From the NCBI GenBank assembly GCA_036227345.1, contig CP109468.1:2604001-2668000 (forward strand): a stretch of 64,000 nt of DNA. Reading direction: 5' to 3'. Source of the stretch: Streptomyces sp. NBC_01463. Its GTDB lineage: Bacteria > Actinomycetota > Actinomycetes > Streptomycetales > Streptomycetaceae. The notes below the pieces were generated by a model. The model did no database searches, was not told the origin of the DNA, and saw only the letters and a list, made by a program, of their open reading frames with translations. How positions within the stretch are numbered: the stretch's first letter is position 1; every line of letters starts with the position of its first letter. Below are positions 57,187 to 64,000 of this stretch, in pieces. Both the position numbers and the translations under genes were made by a program.

Positions 57187-58197
57187 ATGACGACGACGCG
57201 CACGGCCCGCACCTTCCACCTGACCGCCCGCCCTTCGGGATTCCCCACCTCCGATCTCTTCTCGCTGGTCGAGTCCCCGGTCCCCTCCCCCGGTCCCGGC
57301 GAGGCCCTGGTGGAGAACCTCTACCTCTCCGTGGACCCGTACCACCGCGAGGAGATGGACAGCGGCTGGGAGCTGGACACCCCGCTGGAGGGCCGGGCCA
57401 TCGGCCGGGTCACCGCCTCCCGCGACCCCGCACTCACCGAGGGCGACCTGGTCTTCCACCGGCACGGGTGGCGCACCCACGCCCTGGTCACCGCCGGGGT
57501 GTACGGCACCCGCAGGCTCCCCTCGTACGAAGGGGTGCCGCTGACCGCCCACCTCTCGATCCTCGGCGGCACCGGCCTGACCGCGTATGTGGCGCTCACC
57601 CGCACGCTGCGCTTCGAGGCGGGCCAGGACCTGTTCGTCTCGGCCGCCGCGGGCGGCGTCGGCACGGCGGTGGGCCGGATCGCCCGGCTCCTCGGCGCCG
57701 GACGGATCGTCGGCAGCGCGGGCTCGGCCGCGAAGGTCGCCCGGCTCACCGGTGAACTCGGCTTCGACGCCGCCTTCGACTACCACGACGGGCCCGTCGC
57801 GGAACTCCTGGCGAAGGCGGCCCCGGACGGGATCGACGTGGCCGTCGACAACGTGGGCGGCGACCATCTGGAGGCCGCGATCTCGGCGCTCCGCGACCAC
57901 GGGCGGATCGCCTGGGTCGGCGCCATCGCCCAGTACCACTCGGCGGGCCGACCGCCCGCCGCCCCGCGCAACCTCTTCGACATGGTGGAGAAGAGCCTGC
58001 GTCTCGAAGGTGTGCTGGTCCGCAACTACACCGATGTGCAGGGAGAGTTGGAGGAGCTGCTGGTCCCGGAGCTGCGGAGCGGCCGGATCACCCCGGACGT
58101 CACGGTCGTCGACGGGTTCGAGCGGACGGTGGACGGTTTCCTGGGGATGCTGCGCGGCGAGAACACCGGCAAGATGCTGATCAGCACGGGCGCGTAG
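57187..58197 (+). CDS. NADP-dependent oxidoreductase (MDR superfamily, PTGR/CurA-like)
   Basis: 336 residues of the zinc-free medium-chain reductase group. LYLSVDPYHREEM near 50, GGTGLTAYVALTRTLRFEAGQDLFVSAAAGGVGTAVGRIARLLGA (NADP site) near 125-170, and VDNVGGDHLEAAISALRDHGRIAWVGAIAQYH near 220. Relatives reduce alpha,beta-unsaturated ketones and aldehydes. The divergent LysR protein likely controls it. ATG at 57187; no strong ribosome site, and TACGGT lies about ten bases upstream, so it may be near-leaderless. Confidence 0.92.
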   Translation: MTTTRTARTFHLTARPSGFPTSDLFSLVESPVPSPGPGEALVENLYLSVDPYHREEMDSGWELDTPLEGRAIGRVTASRDPALTEGDLVFHRHGWRTHALVTAGVYGTRRLPSYEGVPLTAHLSILGGTGLTAYVALTRTLRFEAGQDLFVSAAAGGVGTAVGRIARLLGAGRIVGSAGSAAKVARLTGELGFDAAFDYHDGPVAELLAKAAPDGIDVAVDNVGGDHLEAAISALRDHGRIAWVGAIAQYHSAGRPPAAPRNLFDMVEKSLRLEGVLVRNYTDVQGELEELLVPELRSGRITPDVTVVDGFERTVDGFLGMLRGENTGKMLISTGA

Positions 58198-58246
58198 CCG
58201 CGACGGCCCGCTTCCCGGCCCGTCCGGCGACTGAGCGCGAGCACCG

Positions 58247-58804
58247 TCACAGCACGTCCCCGTCCCGCCAGTCGAAGACCAGCACGTCCGTGGCCGCTTC
58301 CCCGGCCGGCAGGACCGGAGCACCGCCGGCCCCCCGGACATAGGTGCTGCCCTCCTCGTCCGGCAGCCGCTCCACCCCGCGCGCCCCCTGCACGGCGATC
58401 CGTCCCGGCCACACCGTCCAGCCGCGCGCGGTGTACAGCGGGGCCCCGGCGGCCGACGCGGACAGGGCCCCGAAGACGTACGCCCCGTCGACGACCTCCT
58501 CCAGCGCGGCCATGACCCGCCCGCCGAGGCCCTCGCGCCGCCGGTCGGCGCGGACGGCCACGCCCTCCACGTAGCCCACCCGGCGGGAACGCCCGGCATG
58601 GACCACCCGCCGCTGCACGACACTGCCGTGCGCGAGCAGCCCGCTCGCGTCGCGCACCCAGGCGTGGATGCCGCCGAGCGCGTGGTCCCAGTCGTCGGCG
58701 TCGAAGGTGCCCGCGAACGCGGTGTCCAGGAAGGCGTGGATCTCGTCGAGTGCGGCCGGGGACAGCCGGCAGGTGTGCGCGGTGTGCAGGATCGGATCGG
58801 TCAT
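58247..58804 (-). CDS. Aminoglycoside 2'-N-acetyltransferase-like GNAT (AAC(2') type)
   Basis: 185 residues. Beyond the general GNAT fold it matches AAC(2') of mycobacteria in specific blocks: DDWDHALGGIHAWV, GYVEGVAVRADRRREGLG (acetyl-CoA loop), GALSASAAGAPLYTARGW and the terminal DWRDGDVL. AAC(2') enzymes acetylate the 2'-amino group of gentamicin/tobramycin-class compounds; the chromosomal physiological role may differ. The ATG at 58802-58804 was chosen over an upstream in-frame ATG since the motif block begins here. Confidence 0.85.
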   Translation of the reverse strand: MTDPILHTAHTCRLSPAALDEIHAFLDTAFAGTFDADDWDHALGGIHAWVRDASGLLAHGSVVQRRVVHAGRSRRVGYVEGVAVRADRRREGLGGRVMAALEEVVDGAYVFGALSASAAGAPLYTARGWTVWPGRIAVQGARGVERLPDEEGSTYVRGAGGAPVLPAGEAATDVLVFDWRDGDVL

Positions 58805-58904
58805 GCGCCCCAGCCTCCCAGGCACCGCACCCACCGGGTACTCAGCCGCCGGTTGAGTACCCAAGCCGTGTCGAAGAACTGTGCGGCGCACGAGAGTTGA
58901 CCCC

Positions 58905-59477
58905 ATGAACGGCCTCTACGCTCTCAAGCCCTGGTACGCGGACCGGCTCTCCGGTGTCCGCGCCTCGCTGGTCCGCCGTGAGGTGTCGCCCGACACCCTC
59001 ACCGCGGCCGGCGTCGTCGCCGCGGCCGGCGCCGCAGCCTCGCTGGCCTGGCTGCCCGCCGGGACCGCCGCCCTGGCGGTCGCCCCGCTGCTCGCGGCCC
59101 GGCTCGCCTTCGCCAACCTCGACGGTGCGCTGGCCCGCGACACGGGCCGCACCACCAGGCGCGGCGCGGTGCTCAACGAGCTCGGCGACCGGGTCGCGGA
59201 CCTGGTCGTGCTGGCCGGATTCCTGGCCCTCGCCCCGCTGTGGCTGGTGGCGGTCGCCGCGCTCGCGGCGACGCTGCCGTCCTGGGTGTCGCTGGCCGGG
59301 GCAGCGGCCGGCGCGCCCCGGCGCAACGGCGGGCCGGTCGGCAAGACCGAGCGGTGCCTGCTGGTCGTGGTCGCCGCGGCGAGCGGCTGGGCCGTCCCCG
59401 TCCTGATCGTGATCGCCGCCGGTTCGCTGCTCACCGCGGCGCTCCGGCTGGCGGGCCTGTGGCGGGAGCTGGCATGA
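58905..59477 (+). CDS. CDP-alcohol phosphatidyltransferase family protein
   Basis: 190 residues, about five membrane helices. The catalytic motif is DGALARDTGRTTRRGAVLNELGDRVAD, matching DGxxAR(x8)Gx3Dx3D. It joins a CDP-activated lipid with an alcohol (for example glycerol-P, inositol-P) in the membrane; the alcohol is unknown. Its stop overlaps the next gene (ATGA), forming a three-gene phospholipid operon. Confidence 0.92.
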   Translation: MNGLYALKPWYADRLSGVRASLVRREVSPDTLTAAGVVAAAGAAASLAWLPAGTAALAVAPLLAARLAFANLDGALARDTGRTTRRGAVLNELGDRVADLVVLAGFLALAPLWLVAVAALAATLPSWVSLAGAAAGAPRRNGGPVGKTERCLLVVVAAASGWAVPVLIVIAAGSLLTAALRLAGLWRELA

Positions 59478-60334
59478 GCACCGTACTGATCGCCGAGGAG
59501 GCGGCCGCGCGGGCGGTGCCGCTGGTCGCGGGTGTGCTGGGGGCGGGCGGGGTCGCGGTCGCGGTCCTTCCCTCGAAGGTGCGGATGCGGGCCGAACTGC
59601 GCCGGCGGTGGCGGACCTGGGCGCTGGTGGCGCCGGTGTTCCTGGGGGCGTACTTCCTGGGCGGCGGCGGCACGTACGCGCTGGCCGCAGGGCTCGGCCT
59701 GATCGCGGCGAGCGAGTTCGTCCGGATGGCGGGGCTGCGGCGCGGCGACCATGTCGTGCTGGCGGCGGCCGCGGTGGCCCTCCCGGCGCTGGCCTGGCTG
59801 GCGCCGCACCTCCTGGACGCACGGGCCGCGGCGCTGCTGCTGATCGCGGCCGCGCTGCCCTCGGTGCTGGCCGGGGACGACCGGACGGGCTTCACCCGGA
59901 CGGCCAGGACCGTGTTCGGGCTGCTGTGGATCCCGGTCGCGCTGACGGGCCTGGTGACGCTCGGCGACACGGGTGTCGCCATCGGACTGGCGGTGGCGCT
60001 CGGCGATGTGGGCGCCTGGTGCGGCGGTACGGCGCTGGGCAGGCGCGGCCCGCTGGCCCGTCCCCTGTCGCCGCTCTCCCCCAACAAGACGTGGGCGGGC
60101 GTGCTCGGCGCGGCCGTCGCGACGGCCGTACTGCTGCTGGTGCTCGGCGAGTTCAGCCTCCCGCTGTGGGCGGCGGTGACAGGCGGCTGTGTCCTGGGCG
60201 ACCTGATCGAGTCGATGGTCAAGCGCGAGTCGGGCGTGAAGGACGCGGGCAGCTGGCTGCCCGGCTTCGGCGGCCTGCTCGACCGGATCGACTCCCTGCT
60301 GGTGGCCCTTCTCCTGGCGATGGTGATGACGTGA
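59474..60334 (+). CDS. CDP-diglyceride synthetase (phosphatidate cytidylyltransferase)
   Basis: 286 residues, about eight helices. The signature SMVKRESGVKDAGSWLPGFGGLLDRIDS near the C-terminus matches the CdsA pattern, with Phe instead of His before GG. NKTWAGVLGA is the other conserved block. It makes CDP-diacylglycerol for the neighbouring transferase. It is not obviously the housekeeping cdsA, which lies elsewhere in Streptomyces near the translation genes; a second copy is inferred. Confidence 0.9.
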   Translation: MSTVLIAEEAAARAVPLVAGVLGAGGVAVAVLPSKVRMRAELRRRWRTWALVAPVFLGAYFLGGGGTYALAAGLGLIAASEFVRMAGLRRGDHVVLAAAAVALPALAWLAPHLLDARAAALLLIAAALPSVLAGDDRTGFTRTARTVFGLLWIPVALTGLVTLGDTGVAIGLAVALGDVGAWCGGTALGRRGPLARPLSPLSPNKTWAGVLGAAVATAVLLLVLGEFSLPLWAAVTGGCVLGDLIESMVKRESGVKDAGSWLPGFGGLLDRIDSLLVALLLAMVMT

Positions 60335-61539
60335 TGAGTACGCTCCTGAGCACCCCGGTCCGCACCGTCCTCCCCCGCCGTTCCCGGTTCGCCGCCGCGC
60401 TCCGCCGCGGACTGTGGTGGGGCGTCCTCAGCCTCACCGGCGGGGTCGAACGGCGCGGCCGGCTGCCGCGCGGCGGCTGTGTCGTGGTCGCCAACCACTC
60501 CTCGCACGCGGACACCGCGGCGCTCCTCGCGGCGCTGGACGCCCGGCACTCGCCGGCGATCGGGGCGGCGGCCGACTATTGGTTCGCCTCCCCGTGGCGG
60601 CGGCGGATCTGCCGCAGGATGGCGGCGGGCTTCCCGGTGCGCCGGGGCGGCGGCGGGATGGAGGACCTGCTGACGATGGCGGGCGAACTGCGGGCGGGCC
60701 GGGCGGTCGTGCTGTTCCCCGAGGGCACCCGGGCGAAGGACGGCACGCTGGGCTCCTTCCACCGCGGTGCGCTGGTGCTGGCCGAGGAGGCGGGGGTGCC
60801 GGTGGTGCCGGTGGGGATCGCGGGCACGGACCGGCTGCTGCCCAAGCACGGGCGGCTGCGTTCGTCGCTGGTCCGGGTGACGATCGGCGAGCCGCTGCCG
60901 TCGGCCGTCTCCCCGGATGAGGCGCGCGACGCGGTGGTGGCGCTGCACACCCGTGCGGTGGCCGAGCCGCTGAGGGACTCGGCGACGCGGCGCCGGGTGG
61001 CGGCGGTCGTCACCTCGCGCCTGGGTGTTCCGCTGGCGTTCTGCTGGGCGTTCGCGGAGGCGCTGAGCTGGCCGCTGATGCCGGAGCTGCTGCTGGGCGC
61101 GGTGTGCGCGGCGGTGCCGCGGGCGGCCCTGAAGATGTCGCTGGGCGCGCTGGCCGGCAGCCTGGCGGGCGGTCTGCTGGCGCTGCACCTGGCCTCGGCG
61201 GGCGTCCACCTGCCGGCGCCGCTGACCACGGACCGGATGCGTGCGGAGGTCCGGCACGAACTGGCGCTGGAGGGTGCGTCCGCGGTGCGCCACCAGCCTT
61301 GGAACGGCATCCCGTTCAAGGTGTACGGCGCCGAGGCGGGCCGCGCCGGTGTCCCGGCGTCCGACTGGCTCGCCGCGTCGGCGGCGGCCCGTGGCTCCCG
61401 CACCCTGACGGTGGGCCTCGCCTTCGCCGGCTTCGGGCTGCTGATGCGCCGCCACCGCCGTTGGTACGGCCGCTGTCTGGTGCTGCTCGGAGGCGGGTTC
61501 GCGGCGGGGCTGTCCCTGATCGTGCACGGCTGGAGCTGA
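60334..61539 (+). CDS. PlsC-like lysophospholipid acyltransferase fused to a membrane domain
   Basis: 401 residues. N-terminal acyltransferase (about 20-225) with VVANHSSHADT (HX4D-type motif) and VVLFPEGTRAKDG; the C-terminal half (about 235-400) has four or more hydrophobic segments (LSWPLMPELLLGAVCAAVPRAAL, LGALAGSLAGGLLALHL) and is YqaA/VTT-like in look, a rare fusion. It would acylate lysophosphatidic acid or a related lipid. ATG at 60334 shares a base with the upstream TGA; a GTG one codon earlier is also possible. Confidence 0.88.
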   Translation: MSTLLSTPVRTVLPRRSRFAAALRRGLWWGVLSLTGGVERRGRLPRGGCVVVANHSSHADTAALLAALDARHSPAIGAAADYWFASPWRRRICRRMAAGFPVRRGGGGMEDLLTMAGELRAGRAVVLFPEGTRAKDGTLGSFHRGALVLAEEAGVPVVPVGIAGTDRLLPKHGRLRSSLVRVTIGEPLPSAVSPDEARDAVVALHTRAVAEPLRDSATRRRVAAVVTSRLGVPLAFCWAFAEALSWPLMPELLLGAVCAAVPRAALKMSLGALAGSLAGGLLALHLASAGVHLPAPLTTDRMRAEVRHELALEGASAVRHQPWNGIPFKVYGAEAGRAGVPASDWLAASAAARGSRTLTVGLAFAGFGLLMRRHRRWYGRCLVLLGGGFAAGLSLIVHGWS

Positions 61540-61562
61540 ACCGCGGGACCCGTACATGGAAA

Positions 61563-61600
61563 CCGCCCCCCGGCCGGCAGGGGAACCGGTCGGGAGGCGG
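61563..61600. terminator. Bidirectional terminator
   Basis: 15-base arms CCGCCCCCCGGCCGG and CCGGTCGGGAGGCGG (two non-Watson-Crick pairs), 8-base loop, between the convergent acyltransferase and pruA genes. Confidence 0.65.
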
Positions 61601-61643
61601 AGTTCGGGACGGGGCGCCGGGAGGGCGGCGCCCCGGAGGGCGG

Positions 61644-63275
61644 TCAGCCCTGGTGGGGGTAGGTGTAGTCGGTCGGCGGGACCAGCGTCTCCTTGATGGC
61701 CCGGGTCAGGGTCCAGCGCTGGAGGTTCTGCGGGGCGCCCGCCTTGTCGTTCGTACCCGAGGCGCGGCCGCCGCCGAAGGGCTGCTGGCCGACGACGGCA
61801 CCGGTCGACTTGTCGTTGATGTAGAAGTTGCCCGCGGCGTACCGCAGCTTCTCCATCGTGTACGCGGCCGCGGCGCGGTCGTTCGCGATGACGGAACCGG
61901 TCAGGGCGTAGTCGGAGACCGACTCCATCTGCTCCAGCATCGCGTCGAAGTTCTCGTCCTCGTAGACGTGGACCGCGAGGATCGGGCCGAAGTACTCGGT
62001 CGTGAAGACCTCGTTCTCGGGGTCGCTGCACTCGATGACGGTCGGGCGGACGAAGTAGCCCACCGAGTCGTCGTAGGTGCCGCCGGCGACGATCGTGCAC
62101 GCCGGGTCGGCCGCGGCGCGGTCGATGGCGGCCTTGTTCTTCGCGAAGGCGCGGTCGTCGATGACGGCACCCATGAAGTGCGACAGGTCGGTGACGTCGC
62201 CCATCGTGATGGAGTCGACCTCGGCCGCGAACTTCTCCTTGAAACCGGAGTTCCAGATGGAGGCCGGGACGTAGGCGCGCGAGGACGCGGAGCACTTCTG
62301 GCCCTGGAATTCGAAGGAGCCGCGGGTCAGCGCGGTCTTCAGGATCGCGTGGTCGGCCGACGGGTGCGCGACGACGAAGTCCTTGCCGCCGGTCTCGCCG
62401 ACGAGACGCGGGTAGGTGCGGTACTTCGCGATGTTGTTGCCGACCGTCTTCCACAGGTGCTGGAAGGTGGGGGTCGAGCCGGTGAAGTGGATACCGGCCA
62501 GGTCGCGGTGGTTCAGGGCCACCTCGGAGACGGCGATGCCGTCACCGGTCACCAGGTTGATGACGCCCTTGGGCAGACCGGCCTCCTCCAGGAGCTGCAT
62601 CAGCAGCACGGCGGCGTGGGTCTGCGTGGGGGACGGCTTCCAGACCACCACGTTGCCCATGAGGGCCGGGGCGGTGGGCAGGTTGCCCGCGATGGCCGTG
62701 AAGTTGAACGGCGTGATCGCGTAGACGAAGCCCTCCAGCGGGCGGTGGTCCATGCGGTTCCACACGCCCGGGGAGTTGGCCGGGGGCTGCTCGGCCAGGA
62801 TCTGGCGCGCGTAGTGCACGTTGAAGCGCCAGAAGTCGACGAGCTCGCAGGGGGTGTCGATCTCGGCCTGCTGGGCGGTCTTGCCCTGGCCGAGCATCGT
62901 GGAGGCGGCCAGCGTCTCGCGCCAGGGGCCGGAGAGCAGCTCGGCGGCGCGCAGGATGATCGCGGCGCGGTCGTCGAAGGCCATCGCGCGCCAGGCCGGA
63001 GCGGCGGCGAGGGCGGCGTCGACCGCGTCCTGCGCGTCCTGCTTCGTGGCACCGGCGTAGGTGCCGATGACGGCCTTGTGGTTGTGGGGCTGCACGACGT
63101 CGAAACGCTCGCCGCCGCCCATCCGCTTCTCGCCGCCGATGGTCATCGGCAGGTCGATCGGGTTCTGGCCGATCTCCTTGAGCTTGGCCTCCAGGCGGGC
63201 GCGCTCCGGGGAGCCCGGGGCGTAGGAGTGGACCGGCTCGTTGACCGGCGCGGGGACCTGGGTTACAGCGTCCAT
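61644..63275 (-). CDS. pruA: L-glutamate gamma-semialdehyde (P5C) dehydrogenase
   Basis: 543 residues, ALDH superfamily. Catalytic Cys in FEFQGQKCSASSRAYVP near 325 and Glu in VGETGGKDFVV near 290; ITPFNFTAIAGNLPTAPALMGN is the NAD-site block typical of P5C dehydrogenase type 1. It oxidises glutamate semialdehyde to glutamate, step two of proline degradation. Located 38 bases after the proline dehydrogenase gene, so co-transcribed; ATG preceded by AAGGAG. Confidence 0.96.
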   Translation of the reverse strand: MDAVTQVPAPVNEPVHSYAPGSPERARLEAKLKEIGQNPIDLPMTIGGEKRMGGGERFDVVQPHNHKAVIGTYAGATKQDAQDAVDAALAAAPAWRAMAFDDRAAIILRAAELLSGPWRETLAASTMLGQGKTAQQAEIDTPCELVDFWRFNVHYARQILAEQPPANSPGVWNRMDHRPLEGFVYAITPFNFTAIAGNLPTAPALMGNVVVWKPSPTQTHAAVLLMQLLEEAGLPKGVINLVTGDGIAVSEVALNHRDLAGIHFTGSTPTFQHLWKTVGNNIAKYRTYPRLVGETGGKDFVVAHPSADHAILKTALTRGSFEFQGQKCSASSRAYVPASIWNSGFKEKFAAEVDSITMGDVTDLSHFMGAVIDDRAFAKNKAAIDRAAADPACTIVAGGTYDDSVGYFVRPTVIECSDPENEVFTTEYFGPILAVHVYEDENFDAMLEQMESVSDYALTGSVIANDRAAAAYTMEKLRYAAGNFYINDKSTGAVVGQQPFGGGRASGTNDKAGAPQNLQRWTLTRAIKETLVPPTDYTYPHQG

Positions 63276-63313
63276 GGGTTCCGTGGCTCCTTGGGTAGAG
63301 AGGTGGAGGGGGC

Positions 63314-64000
63314 TCAGCCCTTGGTGAGGATGGAGCGGCCGAAGAACAGCAGGTTGGCCGGCTTCTCCGCGAGGCGGCGCATGAAGTAGCCGTACCAGTC
63401 GGTGCCGTACGCGGTGTAGACACGCATGCGGTGTCCCTCGGCCGCGAGCCGGATGTGCTCGTCGCTGCGGATGCCGTACAGCATCTGGAACTCGTACTCG
63501 TCGAGCTTGCGCCCGGCCTTGCGGCCGAGCTCCTGGGCGATGGCGATCAGGCGCGGGTCGTGGGACCCGATCATCGGGTAGCCCTCGCCCTCCATCAGGG
63601 TCTTCAGGATGCGGACGTACGCCTTGTCGATCTCGGCCTTGTCCTGGTACGCGACGGAGGCGGGCTCCTTGTAGGCGCCCTTCACGATGCGCACGCGGCT
63701 GCCGGCGGCGGCCAGGCGGCGGGCGTCGTCCTCGGTGCGGAAGAGGTAGGCCTGGATGACGCATCCGGTCTGCGGGTAGTCCTTCCGCAGCTCCTCGTGG
63801 ATGGCGAACATCGAGTCGAGGGTGGTGTGGTCCTCGGCGTCCAGGGTGACCGTGGTGCCGATCGCGGCGGCGGCCTCGACGACCGGGCGGACGTTGGCGA
63901 GGGCCAGCTCGTGGCCGTCCTCCAGCGCCTGGCCGAACATCGAGAGCTTGACGGACATCTCGGCCCTGGTGCCCAGGCCGAGGTCCTTGAGGCGGCCGAC
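63314..64000 (-). CDS. Proline dehydrogenase, 5' end cut by window edge
   Basis: 228 codons of the C-terminal part are visible, reading in from base 64000 without a start. PRODH barrel motifs: TLDAEDHTTLDSMFAIHEEL, VIQAYLFRTEDDARRL, VRIVKGAYKEP and YEFQMLYGIRSDEH, with AEGHRMRVYTAYGTDWYGYFMRRLAEKP at the end (substrate Arg pair). FAD enzyme converting proline to P5C for pruA. It is the monofunctional Gram-positive form, not a PutA fusion. Confidence 0.95.
   Translation of the reverse strand, partial: VGRLKDLGLGTRAEMSVKLSMFGQALEDGHELALANVRPVVEAAAAIGTTVTLDAEDHTTLDSMFAIHEELRKDYPQTGCVIQAYLFRTEDDARRLAAAGSRVRIVKGAYKEPASVAYQDKAEIDKAYVRILKTLMEGEGYPMIGSHDPRLIAIAQELGRKAGRKLDEYEFQMLYGIRSDEHIRLAAEGHRMRVYTAYGTDWYGYFMRRLAEKPANLLFFGRSILTKG

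Overview
The window is high-GC DNA (roughly 70 percent or more G+C by eye) with GTG starts, ATGA/GTGA stop-start overlaps, Tat signal peptides, DUF397/DUF5753 regulators and many secreted glycoside hydrolases. This is a Streptomyces-type actinomycete chromosome. I see no tRNA, rRNA, IS element, prophage or CRISPR array.

Left part (1-14.5 kb): a trypsin-like protein cut by the left edge; a secreted polysaccharide lyase 8 (hyaluronate-lyase type) behind a DasR-like operator; a GH101 endo-alpha-N-acetylgalactosaminidase divergent from a GH64 beta-1,3-glucanase around a CebR-like operator; a secreted M15-like peptidase; a YceI protein; an XRE/membrane-protein pair; a DinB protein; and a TetR gene divergent from a TetX-like flavin monooxygenase.

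Middle part (14.5-28.5 kb): regulatory and housekeeping accessory genes. These are a HATPase / CPYC flavoprotein / methyltransferase operon facing a WhiJ/AbaA-like XRE-DUF5753, DUF397 and beta-propeller operon; a YtrA-type GntR-ABC operon; a secreted adenosine deaminase; a RibD/DHFR-like reductase; a Gly-rich membrane protein; an SDR/TetR divergent pair; and two stand-alone methyltransferases.

Beta-glucan locus (28.5-44.2 kb): one long minus-strand run of eight genes. It encodes a family-5 solute-binding lipoprotein, two permeases, two ATPases, an intracellular GH1 beta-glucosidase, a secreted GH16 endo-beta-1,3-glucanase with two discoidin-type domains, and a secreted GH3. A LacI regulator lies upstream and a secreted GH30 (beta-1,6-glucanase type) with a CBM13 lectin is divergent. 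Together with the GH64 gene, these could degrade fungal or algal beta-1,3/1,6-glucan and import the fragments.

Right part (44.2-64 kb): core metabolism, which from recall (not checked) resembles a conserved Streptomyces neighbourhood. It holds cimA behind what looks like an isoleucine-codon leader peptide and intrinsic attenuator; an MHS-family transporter; a four-gene operon ureAB-ureC-aguA-tetR behind a perfect 10-bp-arm inverted repeat; ilvE; leuB; a Tat-exported purple acid phosphatase; a 43-residue protein; a LysR/oxidoreductase pair; an AAC(2')-type acetyltransferase; a three-gene phospholipid operon; and pruA with a proline dehydrogenase cut by the right edge. The most intriguing point is the pairing of a divergent urease with agmatine deiminase, which suggests a ureido-compound route to putrescine.
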